The position numbers and the translations under genes are program-made. The notes below the pieces were generated by a model that saw nothing but the letters and a program-made list of their open reading frames with translations, did not search any database and had not been told where the DNA came from. This document shows positions 25,767 to 34,391 of a stretch of 60,763 nucleotides of DNA, piece by piece (position 1 is the stretch's first letter; the number at the start of each line of letters is the position of its first letter). Origin of the DNA: Oscillospiraceae bacterium (lineage in GTDB: Bacteria; Bacillota; Clostridia; WRLR01); assembly GCA_009777515.1 (NCBI GenBank), contig WRLR01000011.1, positions 1 through 60,763 on the forward strand. Direction: 5' to 3'.

Positions 25767-28751
25767 TCAATCGCCCCTACGCTGCACAGCTTTCACGGCC
25801 TCCACCAGTGGTATGACCATGAGCGCCAGACCGAGCGAAACGGTAAGCTCCCTGGCTGTCAGTGGCATGAGCGAGAACACGGAGGAAAGGAACGGCACGT
25901 AGATGATGGTCAGCGTCAGCACGAGCGACGCCGCCATCGCGTACCAGAGCAGTTTGTTATGCGTTTTCAGCGCGAACAGGCTCTGCCTCTGCGAGCGCAT
26001 GTTGTACGAGTGGAAAATTTCGCACATGGACATCGTGAGGAACGCGGACGTCATCGCATAGTCGTGCCCATGCCATATGTCTACGATGTGGTATGCCGCC
26101 AGCGTCAGCAGGGCCACAATGACCCCCTGATATATCAGGTCGGAGCCCAGCCCGCCGGAAAACACGCCCTCGTCCCGCCCCCTTGGCGGGCGCTCCATAA
26201 TACCGGGTTGCGCGGCCTCCATGCCGAGCGCCACAGCCGGGATGCTGTCGGTGACGAGGTTGATGAACAGCAGGTGCACGGGCTTGAACAACACAAAGCC
26301 CATCAATGTCGCTACCAATATGCTCAGTACCTCGCTCAGGTTGGACGCGAGCAGGAACTGGATGGTCTTTCTGATGTTGTCGTATATCCTGCGCCCCTCT
26401 TCCACGGCGGAGACAATGGTGGCGAAGTTGTCGTCGGCCAGCACCATATCGGCGACGTTCTTCGTCACGTCCGTCCCTGTTATGCCCATGCCCACGCCAA
26501 TGTCGCCGGACTTGATAGCCGGGGCGTCGTTCACCCCGTCGCCCGTCATCGCAGTGACATAGCCCTTTTGCTTCCACATATTCACGATGCGCACTTTGTG
26601 CTCCGGCTGCACGCGCGCGTACACATTGATGCCCAGAACCCGCCGCTCGAACTCTGCGTCGGAGAGGGCGTCCAGCTCGCGCCCCGTAATGGCCTGATCC
26701 GCGCTCTGGACGATGCCCAGCTCCTTCGCTATCGCCACCGCCGTGTCCCTGTGGTCGCCCGTGATCATTACGACAGTGATGCCGGAGCGCCTACACGACT
26801 CCACGGCTGCCCCTACCTCCGGGCGGACGGGGTCGATCATCGCCTCCAGCCCGATGAACGTGAGGCCGTTTTCCAGGCTCGCGGGCGAATGTTCGGCGGG
26901 GGCGGCGGCGTACGTTTTGTATGCGCAGGCCAGCACGCGCAGCGCGCGGTCGGCGAACTCGTTGTTTTTTGCGGCGATGGCCGCCCTTGCCTCGTCGGTC
27001 AACTCGGCGACGCTGCCATCGCCGACAAGAAAGTGCGTGCAGACACGCAGTATCTCGTCGGGGGCGCCTTTTGTGAATTGCACAAACGCGCCGCCGCCAT
27101 TAATGCCAACACTGCTTACGCCGCCCATACCGCCTACACCACTCATGCCGCCCATACTGCCTATGTCGCCTATGCCGCCCATGCCGCCCATGCCGCCCAA
27201 ACCGCCTACGCCGCTCATGCCGCCCATGTCACCTGTGCTGCCCATACCGCCTACGCCGCCCATGCCGCCCATGTCACCTGTGCTGCCCATGCCGCCTACG
27301 CCGCTCATGCCGCCCATGCCACCTGCGCTGCCCTGCGCCGCGTGAACCGTGGACATCATCTTGCGCGAGCTGTCAAACGGCGCTTCGGCGATCCTTGGGT
27401 ACTCGGCGGCGAGGCTGTTCTTGTCGAAACCGTTTTTTAGCGCGTAGGCGACCAGCGCGTTTTCGGTGGGGTCGCCCACGATGCTCCCGTCGGGCGCAAG
27501 CTGCGAGTCGCAGCATAAGGCCATCGCCTTGGCGAGCAGCCCTGCGTCGCCGTAGCTTTCAACCACCGTCATTTTGTTTTGCGTCAAGGTCCCGGTTTTA
27601 TCGGAGCATATAATCTGCGTGCAGCCCAGCGTCTCTACGGCGGTCAGCCGCCTGACGATGGCGTTTCGCTTTGCCATATTTGTCACGCCGATGGACAGCA
27701 CGATGGTAACGACGGCTACCAGCCCTTCAGGAATGGCGGCTACAGCCAGCGAAACCGCCAGCATGAAGCTGTCCAAGGCGACCTGCGCATTTATCTCCCC
27801 GGCGCCGGCAAGCCTGATGAAAAAAATGACGGCGCAAATGCCCAGCACGACGGCGCTCAGGATTTTGCTCAGTTGCGACAGGCGCATCTGGAGCGGAGTC
27901 TCGCCCGCGCTGGTCCTTTGGATGATTCCCGCGATCTTGCCCACTTCGGTGTCCATGCCGATGGCCGTGACGACGCCCTCGCCGCGCCCGTACGCCACGC
28001 TCGAGCCCATGTACGCCATGTTCTTGCGGTCGCCCAGGGGTATGGGGGCGCCTTTTGCACCCTCGCCATCCGTTCTGCCGCCCTCGCCATCCGCTTCGCC
28101 GCTCTCGCCATCCGCCCCGCCGCCCAGCGCCTCCGTGATTTTATCGACCGGGACCGACTCGCCTGTGAGCGCGGCCTCCTCTACCCTCAAACTGGCCGCA
28201 TGGATCAACCGCATGTCCGCAGGTAGCGCGTCCCCGGCCTCAATGAGGACGACATCGCCCACGACAAGGCCGCTCGCCGGGACATGCGCGACGACGCCCC
28301 CGCGCCTTACCCTGGCGGTGGCGGCGCTCATTTCCTGCAGCGCCTCTATCGCCTTTTCCGCTTTGCTCTCCTGGAACACCCCGAGTATGCTGTTCAATAT
28401 GACAACAGCCATTATTATGCATGCATCCACGTATTCGCCGACGCCGGCGCCTGTGCCGACCCCGGCGCTGGCTCCAGCGCCGGCCTCTGCAATGTCATGC
28501 CCTCCGCCATGCCCTCCCCCAAATATCGCAATGAGGACAGAAACAGCAGCCGCAGCCATCAGTACAACAACCATAGGGTTTATGAGCTGTTCCCCGAACC
28601 TTCGGATTATGCTCTTCTTTTTTGCCCTGGCCAATTCGTTTGGACCGTGTTCTTCATGCCTGGCCCGGGCCTCCTCCTCCGACAAGCCGTCCCTGCCGGC
28701 GCCCAGCGCTTGAAGAGCCGCATCGACATCATATAAATAATAACTTTGCAT
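25767..28751 (-). CDS. P2A-type cation-transporting ATPase (Ca2+ and/or Mn2+ exporter)
   Basis: A 994-residue pump. Phosphorylation Asp384 is in ICSDKTGTLTQNKM, TGES lies at 196-199 and TGDGVNDAPA forms the hinge. Ion-site motifs of Ca2+ pumps are kept: PEGL in M4, SNLSEV in M5 and NLVTDSIP in M6. Low-complexity inserts occur near 85-106 and 210-235, and a large Gly/Met/Ser repeat of about 80 residues (471-553) lies in the nucleotide-binding domain. The ATG at 28751 shares one base with the mntP stop (TGATG), placing it under the Mn riboswitch and arguing for Mn2+ as one substrate. Confidence 0.9.
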   Translation of the reverse strand: MQSYYLYDVDAALQALGAGRDGLSEEEARARHEEHGPNELARAKKKSIIRRFGEQLINPMVVVLMAAAAVSVLIAIFGGGHGGGHDIAEAGAGASAGVGTGAGVGEYVDACIIMAVVILNSILGVFQESKAEKAIEALQEMSAATARVRRGGVVAHVPASGLVVGDVVLIEAGDALPADMRLIHAASLRVEEAALTGESVPVDKITEALGGGADGESGEADGEGGRTDGEGAKGAPIPLGDRKNMAYMGSSVAYGRGEGVVTAIGMDTEVGKIAGIIQRTSAGETPLQMRLSQLSKILSAVVLGICAVIFFIRLAGAGEINAQVALDSFMLAVSLAVAAIPEGLVAVVTIVLSIGVTNMAKRNAIVRRLTAVETLGCTQIICSDKTGTLTQNKMTVVESYGDAGLLAKAMALCCDSQLAPDGSIVGDPTENALVAYALKNGFDKNSLAAEYPRIAEAPFDSSRKMMSTVHAAQGSAGGMGGMSGVGGMGSTGDMGGMGGVGGMGSTGDMGGMSGVGGLGGMGGMGGIGDIGSMGGMSGVGGMGGVSSVGINGGGAFVQFTKGAPDEILRVCTHFLVGDGSVAELTDEARAAIAAKNNEFADRALRVLACAYKTYAAAPAEHSPASLENGLTFIGLEAMIDPVRPEVGAAVESCRRSGITVVMITGDHRDTAVAIAKELGIVQSADQAITGRELDALSDAEFERRVLGINVYARVQPEHKVRIVNMWKQKGYVTAMTGDGVNDAPAIKSGDIGVGMGITGTDVTKNVADMVLADDNFATIVSAVEEGRRIYDNIRKTIQFLLASNLSEVLSILVATLMGFVLFKPVHLLFINLVTDSIPAVALGMEAAQPGIMERPPRGRDEGVFSGGLGSDLIYQGVIVALLTLAAYHIVDIWHGHDYAMTSAFLTMSMCEIFHSYNMRSQRQSLFALKTHNKLLWYAMAASLVLTLTIIYVPFLSSVFSLMPLTARELTVSLGLALMVIPLVEAVKAVQRRGD
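27112..27330 (-). repeat. In-frame 9/12-base repeat in the ATPase gene (GGMGGM)
   Basis: Plus-strand units such as ccgcccatg and ccacctgtgctgcccat repeat for about 220 bases. They include a longer near-exact duplication of roughly 48 bases around 27225 and 27270, and encode only Gly, Met, Ser, Val, Asp, Thr, Ile and Leu. Confidence 0.85.
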
Positions 28752-29431
28752 CAAGAAAAATACCTTTCCATGATATATCCGATAAGTTCTAAATGTTCGA
28801 TCAATATCCTAATACCTATGATAATCAGAATGATTCCCCCGGCGACTTCCGCTTTTGATTTGTATTTCGCGCCGAACACCTCGCCTATGTTGATGCCCGC
28901 CATCGACATGGCCATTGTGATCGCCCCGATTAATAAGGCGGACAGCACGATGTTGACGTTTAGAATGGAGAACGAAACGCCCACGGCGAGCGCGTCTATG
29001 CTGGTGGCCAGCGCGAGCGGCAGCATAACGGAAGGTTTCAATGAGCCTCCGACTCCACCGCTGGCAGTAGCGCCGCCGCCGCTTTTACCACTGCCACTGC
29101 CGGCCTCTGCGCCGCCGCCGTTTTCGCCACCGTTACCTTCGTCGTTGTCACAGTCGTCATTCTTCCGGCTGCCATAAATCATCTTGCCGCCGATAAAAGT
29201 CAGGAGCGCAAACACAACCCAATGGTCAAAGCCGGATATGATCTCGGAAAAGCCGAGAGCGGCGAAATAGCCTATGACAGGCATGACAGCCTGAAAAATG
29301 CCAAAGTACAGCCCTATGATCAGCGCCCTTTTGAGCGTGGCGCCCATGGACGTGACACCGGCACAGATAGAAATAGCGAACGCGTCCATCGCCAACCCGA
29401 AAGCCAAAAACAATAATTCAACAAAGCCCAT
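28751..29431 (-). CDS. mntP: Manganese efflux pump MntP
   Basis: A 226-residue membrane protein with six predicted helices and the two family motifs LAMDAFAIS (near 13-21) and ATSIDALAVGVSF. It exports Mn2+. The loop between helices 3 and 4 (about 93-126) is expanded by a Gly/Ser/Asn/Glu-rich insert. The ATG at 29431 with GGAG 8 bases upstream fits the family N-terminus; the in-frame extension to 29578 runs through the riboswitch and is rejected. It heads a two-gene operon with the P-type ATPase. Confidence 0.93.
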   Translation of the reverse strand: MGFVELLFLAFGLAMDAFAISICAGVTSMGATLKRALIIGLYFGIFQAVMPVIGYFAALGFSEIISGFDHWVVFALLTFIGGKMIYGSRKNDDCDNDEGNGGENGGGAEAGSGSGKSGGGATASGGVGGSLKPSVMLPLALATSIDALAVGVSFSILNVNIVLSALLIGAITMAMSMAGINIGEVFGAKYKSKAEVAGGIILIIIGIRILIEHLELIGYIMERYFS

Positions 29432-29500
29432 ATTTATCTCCAGTAGCCTTCGCTCTTCCCTGCGCGGCAATGCCATGGGCCGGGCGAATATATTCGCGCA

Positions 29501-29543
29501 AAAAAAAACCATCCGAAGCCGCCAGGCTGCGCATGGGTTTTTC
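29501..29543 (-). terminator. Riboswitch expression-platform terminator before mntP
   Basis: On the minus strand an imperfect GC-containing hairpin with arms AAAACC and GGTTTT at its base is followed by eight T residues, 70 bases before the mntP ATG. It follows the aptamer directly, which is the usual layout for a transcription-control riboswitch. Confidence 0.75.
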
Positions 29544-29547
29544 CAAT

Positions 29548-29676
29548 TTAAACCATGTACAGCCGAACAAGCTTTCAACTATACATGGGTCTCGTTATTT
29601 AAGGCATACCAGGCCGAAACATTCGACCGTATTGTTGGTTCGCCACGCGGAACGCCGCGCTCACTACTCCCCCACG
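29548..29676 (-). ncRNA. yybP-ykoY (manganese) riboswitch aptamer
   Basis: The transcript has the conserved 5' element GGGGAGTAG, a first GC hairpin (CGCGG/CCGCG), and an internal GAGACC segment. A closing helix pairs CATGTA-type bases on one side with TGTACATGG on the other. These are hallmarks of the yybP-ykoY class, which senses Mn2+ and often precedes mntP and P-type ATPases; both lie downstream here. The fold was done by eye. Confidence 0.8.
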
Positions 29677-29687
29677 AGTACTGTAAT

Positions 29688-29716
29688 ATTATACTATAAA
29701 AAACTACTGTTGTCAT
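29688..29716 (-). promoter_or_regulatory. Promoter of the riboswitch-mntP-ATPase operon
   Basis: ATGACA (29716-29711) and a perfect TATAAT (29693-29688) are 17 bases apart on the minus strand. Transcription would begin about 5 bases before the aptamer. Confidence 0.75.
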
Positions 29717-29734
29717 ATTTATAAACAAAAAAGG

Positions 29735-29762
29735 TTGAATATTGCTTTTTTACATATATAAT
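29735..29762 (+). promoter_or_regulatory. Promoter of the AGCS symporter operon
   Basis: TTGAAT (29735-29740) and TATAAT (29757-29762) are 16 bases apart, divergent from the mntP promoter and about 60 bases before the symporter ATG. Confidence 0.55.
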
Positions 29763-29822
29763 GCTTTTATACAACATTGTTTTGCATGCAAATTTTGAAC
29801 GCATGTAAGGGGGGGCGGGTTA

Positions 29823-31184
29823 ATGAAAGCATTTATGGACGCGAACAGCGTGTTGAACGGGATCGTATGGGGCCCGTACATGCTCGTTTTGATCGTCGGC
29901 ACGGGCATATTCTTCACAATCCGGACCGGTGTCTTCCAGGTATCGAAAATATCGTTGTGGTGGAAGGCCACATTTGGGCAGGTGTTCCGCAAGCAGGGAA
30001 AATCATCGAAAGACGAGGTCAATATCACGCCGTTCCAGGCAGTGACGACTGCGCTGGCGTCCACGGTCGGCACCGGCAATATAGCCGGCGTGGCGACGGC
30101 CATATTCCTTGGCGGACCGGGCGCCGTGTTTTGGATGTGGGTATCGGGCTTCTTCGGCATGATGACAAAATACGCCGAAGTCGTCCTGGCAGTCAATTTC
30201 CGCGAGATCGACGCGGACGGCACGCATCACGGCGGCCCGATGTACTATATCGAAAAGGGCTTGAAACTTAAATGGCTCGCCGTCATATTTTCGGTGTTCG
30301 GCGCGCTGGCGGCGTTCGGCATAGGCAATATGACCCAGTCAAACGCCATCGCCCAGTCGCTGCTCGAAACCTTCAACATTCCTGTGTTGGCCACCGGCAT
30401 AGCCATTTCCATATTTTGCGCCCTCGTCATCATCGGCGGCATCAAGCGCATTGCCACGGTGACGGAAAAGCTGGTGCCTTTTATGGCGGTGTTCTATTTC
30501 GTTTGCGGCATTATAATGCTTGTCATAAATATCTCAAAGCTGCCCGGCGCGTTTTCGATCATATTCGCGAACGCGTTTTCGTTCCAGTCGGTCGGCGGCG
30601 GCCTGCTCGGCTACGCCATCATGCGCGGCATGCGCTACGGCATAGCCCGGGGCGTCTTTTCGAACGAGGCGGGCCTGGGCTCCGCGCCGATTGCCCACGC
30701 GGCGTCAAGGTCCAAAAACCCCGTGGAGCAGGGCCTTTGGGGCGTGTTTGAGGTTTTCGTGGACACGATAATCATATGCACATTGTCCGCGCTCATCATC
30801 CTGACGGCCGGGCTGTACAACGGCGAAACGTCTGGGGCGGCGCTGATGATAGCGTCCTTTTCGGCGTCGCTGGGATCGTTCGGCGGCGTAATCGTCTCCA
30901 TCGCCATACTCTGCTTCGCGAGTTCGACAATTCTGGGCTGGTCCTACTACGGGCAGCAGTGCCTGCACTACCTGACCGGGCAGAACAAGATGGTCGACAT
31001 GGCGTATAAGGTCCTCTTTACGCTGCTGGTCATTGTGGGCGCTGTAGGCGGGCTGGAGTTTGTATGGGATGTCGCCGACACGTTGAACGGGCTGATGGCC
31101 GTCCCGAACCTGATTGGGCTTTTGCTGCTCAGCAAACTGGTATTCAGTCTCACCAAAGAATATCTGGAAGATAGGAGAAAATAA
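29823..31184 (+). CDS. Sodium:alanine/glycine symporter (AGCS family)
   Basis: A 453-residue polytopic membrane protein importing alanine, glycine or a related amino acid with Na+. STVGTGNIAGVATAIFLGGPGA is the family signature, and GGPMYYIEKG and SNEAGLGSAPIAHA are also characteristic. A GGGGGGGCGGG stretch just upstream of the ATG serves as ribosome site. The URO-D-like gene follows after 1 base, so they are one operon. The exact amino acid cannot be told. Confidence 0.92.
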   Translation: MKAFMDANSVLNGIVWGPYMLVLIVGTGIFFTIRTGVFQVSKISLWWKATFGQVFRKQGKSSKDEVNITPFQAVTTALASTVGTGNIAGVATAIFLGGPGAVFWMWVSGFFGMMTKYAEVVLAVNFREIDADGTHHGGPMYYIEKGLKLKWLAVIFSVFGALAAFGIGNMTQSNAIAQSLLETFNIPVLATGIAISIFCALVIIGGIKRIATVTEKLVPFMAVFYFVCGIIMLVINISKLPGAFSIIFANAFSFQSVGGGLLGYAIMRGMRYGIARGVFSNEAGLGSAPIAHAASRSKNPVEQGLWGVFEVFVDTIIICTLSALIILTAGLYNGETSGAALMIASFSASLGSFGGVIVSIAILCFASSTILGWSYYGQQCLHYLTGQNKMVDMAYKVLFTLLVIVGAVGGLEFVWDVADTLNGLMAVPNLIGLLLLSKLVFSLTKEYLEDRRK

Positions 31185-31185
31185 C

Positions 31186-32427
31186 ATGTCCGAAAAGACG
31201 GATATTGGCATATTGCGCGAGCTGGGCAAGGAGTACGCGGAGATCGCGCACCTGCCCATCCAGCAGGAGAGGGTGGGCCTGTGGGAGAAGCTGAACGGGC
31301 TGCGGCCGGAGCGCCCGATGGTCATGATAGACCAGCTTCCCATCAACGAGCTGGCGACCCCCGGCGACGGGCAGCTTGACATATTGTGCGAGGATAAGCT
31401 GCTGCGCGGCGTGGAGTACGCCATGCGCTTCGACTTGATGCGGTGGAGGAACTACGGCGGGGACATGGTCATCCTGCCATATGTGGAATGCCCCCCGGCC
31501 ATGTCGTCGACAGGTGGGTTTCGGCACTTGAACAGCACGACGCACCTGAAACTCGACGAGACCAGCGACGTATCGTCCCAGCACTACGACGACGTGATTG
31601 TGGACGAGGACGGGCTGAAAAAAATCACCGACCCTGTCATTACCCACGACGCGCAGGAGACGGAGCGGCGCATGGGGCTCTTGCGCGAAATTTTCGACAG
31701 CATACTGGACGTACGGCAGGGCGGCATTGTCATGTCCGGCAACGTGTGGGACAGCATATCGATCCTGAGGGGGGTCGGGACGATGCTGGAGGACATGATC
31801 GACCGCCCTGAGTTCGTGCACAAGCTCGTGGACAGGATGTTTTGGGTCTACAGGAGCACCTACGAACAGTACGAAAGGCTCGGCCTGCTCGACGCGCGCC
31901 CCAAGTACGTGCACTGCACAGGCGCGTTCACGAAAGAGCTGCCAAAGGCGGGTTTTGACGGCACGGCGCGCATCTGCGACACGTGGATATCCACGATGGC
32001 GCAGATGTTCTCGACTGTGTCGCCTACAATGGACAAAGAGTTCCAGCTTGACTATGTGGAAAAGTATTTCGGCGACGCCGGCCTGATATACTACGGCTGC
32101 TGCGAGCCGCTGCACGACCGCATACACCTGATAAAACGGCTGCCCGGCGTGCGCAAGCTGTCCGTCAGCCCCTGGGCGGACGTGGAGAGGTCCGCCGAGC
32201 AGCTCGGCGGCGGCATCGTGATGAGCCGCAAGCCCAACCCCGCGTACCTGGCGTTCGAGACATTCGACGAAGACGTCATAAAGAAAGAGTTGAACGAAAC
32301 CATCGCCGCCTGCCGCAGGCACGGCACGCCCTGCGAGCTGATATTAAAAGACGTCAGCACCGTCAGGTACAAACCCGATCGCCTGCGCCGCTGGAACGAG
32401 ATAGCCATGGAGCTGGCCCTCGCCTGA
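31186..32427 (+). CDS. Uroporphyrinogen decarboxylase-like (URO-D superfamily) protein
   Basis: A 413-residue cytosolic protein resembling the long URO-D-like proteins found in anaerobes, not heme-pathway HemE. PERPMVMIDQLPINEL, the VTHDAQ motif, GIVMSGNVWDS and WADVERSAEQLGG fit that group, which also includes corrinoid methyltransferases. The GGAG site 8 bases before the ATG at 31186 sets the start. Co-transcription with an amino acid/Na+ symporter suggests breakdown or demethylation of the imported solute, but that is inference. Confidence 0.72.
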   Translation: MSEKTDIGILRELGKEYAEIAHLPIQQERVGLWEKLNGLRPERPMVMIDQLPINELATPGDGQLDILCEDKLLRGVEYAMRFDLMRWRNYGGDMVILPYVECPPAMSSTGGFRHLNSTTHLKLDETSDVSSQHYDDVIVDEDGLKKITDPVITHDAQETERRMGLLREIFDSILDVRQGGIVMSGNVWDSISILRGVGTMLEDMIDRPEFVHKLVDRMFWVYRSTYEQYERLGLLDARPKYVHCTGAFTKELPKAGFDGTARICDTWISTMAQMFSTVSPTMDKEFQLDYVEKYFGDAGLIYYGCCEPLHDRIHLIKRLPGVRKLSVSPWADVERSAEQLGGGIVMSRKPNPAYLAFETFDEDVIKKELNETIAACRRHGTPCELILKDVSTVRYKPDRLRRWNEIAMELALA

Positions 32428-32431
32428 CGCG

Positions 32432-32492
32432 CCGACGTTGTTCATTTTCATATGTAAGTGGATATGAAGCGCGTCAGTTGTGTCCTGGCGCG
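32432..32492. terminator. Inverted repeat between convergent genes
   Basis: GCGCG and CGCGC arms (about 32467-32494) with AT-rich flanks lie between the stops of the URO-D-like and split-barrel genes. A bidirectional terminator is plausible but weakly supported. Confidence 0.35.
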
Positions 32493-32885
32493 CTAAAATT
32501 TGATGACTTCCGGCGACCCGCCGAATGAATAGAAGGTGGCGGTGGCGTTTTTGAGGTAATACACTACGGTGTTGCCGTCGTTGACGGAGTACATGCCGCG
32601 TATGGCCGGGTAGGCGTTCAGCATGCTCTCCTGCGCCTCGGCGCGGCCGTCTTCCACAAGCGTGGCCTCCACGCGGACCCATGTCTCGCCGTCAAACGCC
32701 GATATCTCCGCTTTCGGGTTGGCGCTAATCTGCTTAGAAACGTCCTTGATCTTCCCCGTCTGGATGTACAGCTTGCCGTCGTATATGTTGATTGTGCCGA
32801 ACGGGCGGACACGGGGCTGGTCGCCTTCAACCGTGGCCAAATAATAGGTACCGGTCCTTTTAAGGAAATCATGTACTTTCTGCAT
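32493..32885 (-). CDS. Pyridoxamine 5'-phosphate oxidase-like FMN-binding split-barrel protein
   Basis: A 130-residue protein with the short PNPOx-like fold (FLKRTGTYYLATVEGDQPRVRPFG, then LYIQTGKIKDVSKQISANPKAEISAF in two parts). Members bind flavin (FMN or F420) or heme and reduce small nitro or quinone compounds. The ATG at 32885 has GGAGGG upstream. It has its own gap of 40 bases from the zinc operon end and may be read through from it. Confidence 0.85.
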   Translation of the reverse strand: MQKVHDFLKRTGTYYLATVEGDQPRVRPFGTINIYDGKLYIQTGKIKDVSKQISANPKAEISAFDGETWVRVEATLVEDGRAEAQESMLNAYPAIRGMYSVNDGNTVVYYLKNATATFYSFGGSPEVIKF

Positions 32886-32925
32886 GCTCAGCCCTCCCAA
32901 TTTAATTATAGAAAGTGGCGCGAAA

Positions 32926-33522
32926 CTACGCCACAGTCATTTCGTCCACTTCAAAGTAGTAAAAAGACGAGCCCATGTCGCTATAACTCTTAAACACCCC
33001 GACAATCTCTATATATGCGTTGTTTTCCGGCAATGCGCCAGCGTATGCGCGGTCGCCATCGAACCTGATTTCCAGCGACTGCTGGCAGCAAGCCGAACTG
33101 TCGTCAACCAGCAGATAGTGGTATAGCTTTTGTTCCTTTTCATAATAAATGCCCTGGTACGGTCCGCTCATCCTGACGGTCTTGTCGATGTAGTCGTCCG
33201 GCTTCGAGTACATGTCATATATGAGCGCGAAAACCATCGTGCCGCTCATCTTCGTCAAGTCGACGTCGACAGTCTGCTCTACGCTTGTAGAAGCCCCAGC
33301 TACTGCCGCGCCCGAAGCAGCGCCTGCCGCAACGCCCGTTGAATTTGCTGTTGCGCCCGCAGCCGCGCCCGCTGTGCCCCGCGCACTGCCCGCTGGGGCG
33401 CACCCCGCGGCGCAGAAGCACGCGGTGATAAAATAAGCTAAACAGCAAAAAATAACTGGCAACCTAGGCAACCCATGTTTATGATTTTTTATGTGCCTTC
33501 TCATATGTCTTTTCATTATCAT
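32926..33522 (-). CDS. Putative zinc-operon lipoprotein with OB-fold-like domain
   Basis: A 198-residue protein. Residues about 15-40 form a lipoprotein-type signal ending at CAAGC. An Ala/Gly/Thr-rich linker follows, then a compact domain from about residue 85 (LTKMSGTMVFALIYDMYSKP, YIDKTVRMSGPY, SSACCQQSLEIRF, YIEIVGVFKSY). The layout resembles OB-fold proteins next to zinc permeases in Clostridia. The start at 33522 follows AGGAGG and overlaps the znuB stop by 4 bases, so it is the fifth gene of the zur-znuACB operon. The vicinal Cys pair in SACCQQ could bind metal. Function is inferred from context only. Confidence 0.65.
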   Translation of the reverse strand: MIMKRHMRRHIKNHKHGLPRLPVIFCCLAYFITACFCAAGCAPAGSARGTAGAAAGATANSTGVAAGAASGAAVAGASTSVEQTVDVDLTKMSGTMVFALIYDMYSKPDDYIDKTVRMSGPYQGIYYEKEQKLYHYLLVDDSSACCQQSLEIRFDGDRAYAGALPENNAYIEIVGVFKSYSDMGSSFYYFEVDEMTVA

Positions 33523-34391
33523 GCAAACCTCCTGGACAAAAACCCCAGCGCGGCGAAAACACAGAAGCCCGCTATTTCCACGACGACAATGGTGGCGCCG
33601 GTCGGCGTAGATGCCAGTATCGATACCAATATCCCCAGCGCGGTGCAAGTCATCGCCAGGGCGGCGGAGCAAATGGTCACGGCCCGAAAGCTGCCGAACA
33701 CGCGCATCGCGGACAGCGCGGGAATAATAACCAGCGCCGATATGAGCAGCGAGCCAACCAAATTCATGGACAACACTATAATTATAGCAATAACTGCAGC
33801 AATTATAAAGTTGAATAATCTCACCCTGTTCCCCGTGGCCTCGGCAAAGTTTTCATCGAATGTCAACGCAAATATCTTGTTATACAACAACACGAACACG
33901 GCGATCATCAGCACGGACAATATGATGGATAGCCGGACCTCGTACATCGTCAGCGTGAGGATGGAGGCCGAGCCGAACAGTGTGGCGCAGACGTCCGCCG
34001 ACAGGTTCGAGGACTTGGAAAAAAGGTTCATTATTAAGTATCCTACGGCCAGCGTGCCGACGGAGAACATGGCTATCGCGGCGTCACCCTTGATTTTCGT
34101 GTTTTGGCCCGTCCTCATGAGCAGCACCGCGCATACAATGGTCACCGGCAGGACCAGCAGGGTGTTGTTGGTCAGACTCAGCGCAATGGCGACGGCCATC
34201 GCGCCAAAGGCGACGTGCGCCAGGCCGTCCCCTATAAACGAGAGCCTTTTGAGCACGAGCGTCACGCCCAGCAGCGATGAGCACAGGGCGATCAGCACCC
34301 CGACAATCATGGCGTAGACCACGAACGGGTGCTCGAAATACGAAACGATCTTACCAAAGGCTGCATTTATTTCATCGATGATCCAAAACAT
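33519..34391 (-). CDS. znuB: Zinc ABC transporter permease ZnuB
   Basis: A 290-residue ABC-3 family permease with about eight hydrophobic helices. VLKRLSFIGDGLAHVAFGAMA and VGSLLISALVIIPA are conserved sites in this family. It forms the membrane channel with ZnuC and ZnuA. It overlaps znuC by 20 bases upstream and the lipoprotein by 4 bases downstream, so it lies inside a tightly packed operon. Confidence 0.92.
   Translation of the reverse strand: MFWIIDEINAAFGKIVSYFEHPFVVYAMIVGVLIALCSSLLGVTLVLKRLSFIGDGLAHVAFGAMAVAIALSLTNNTLLVLPVTIVCAVLLMRTGQNTKIKGDAAIAMFSVGTLAVGYLIMNLFSKSSNLSADVCATLFGSASILTLTMYEVRLSIILSVLMIAVFVLLYNKIFALTFDENFAEATGNRVRLFNFIIAAVIAIIIVLSMNLVGSLLISALVIIPALSAMRVFGSFRAVTICSAALAMTCTALGILVSILASTPTGATIVVVEIAGFCVFAALGFLSRRFA

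Noticed and set aside
25695-27440. Long plus-strand frame of 581 codons opposite the P-type ATPase
   Set aside because: It is antisense to clear ATPase motifs, and its His/Ala repeats mirror the Gly/Met repeat.
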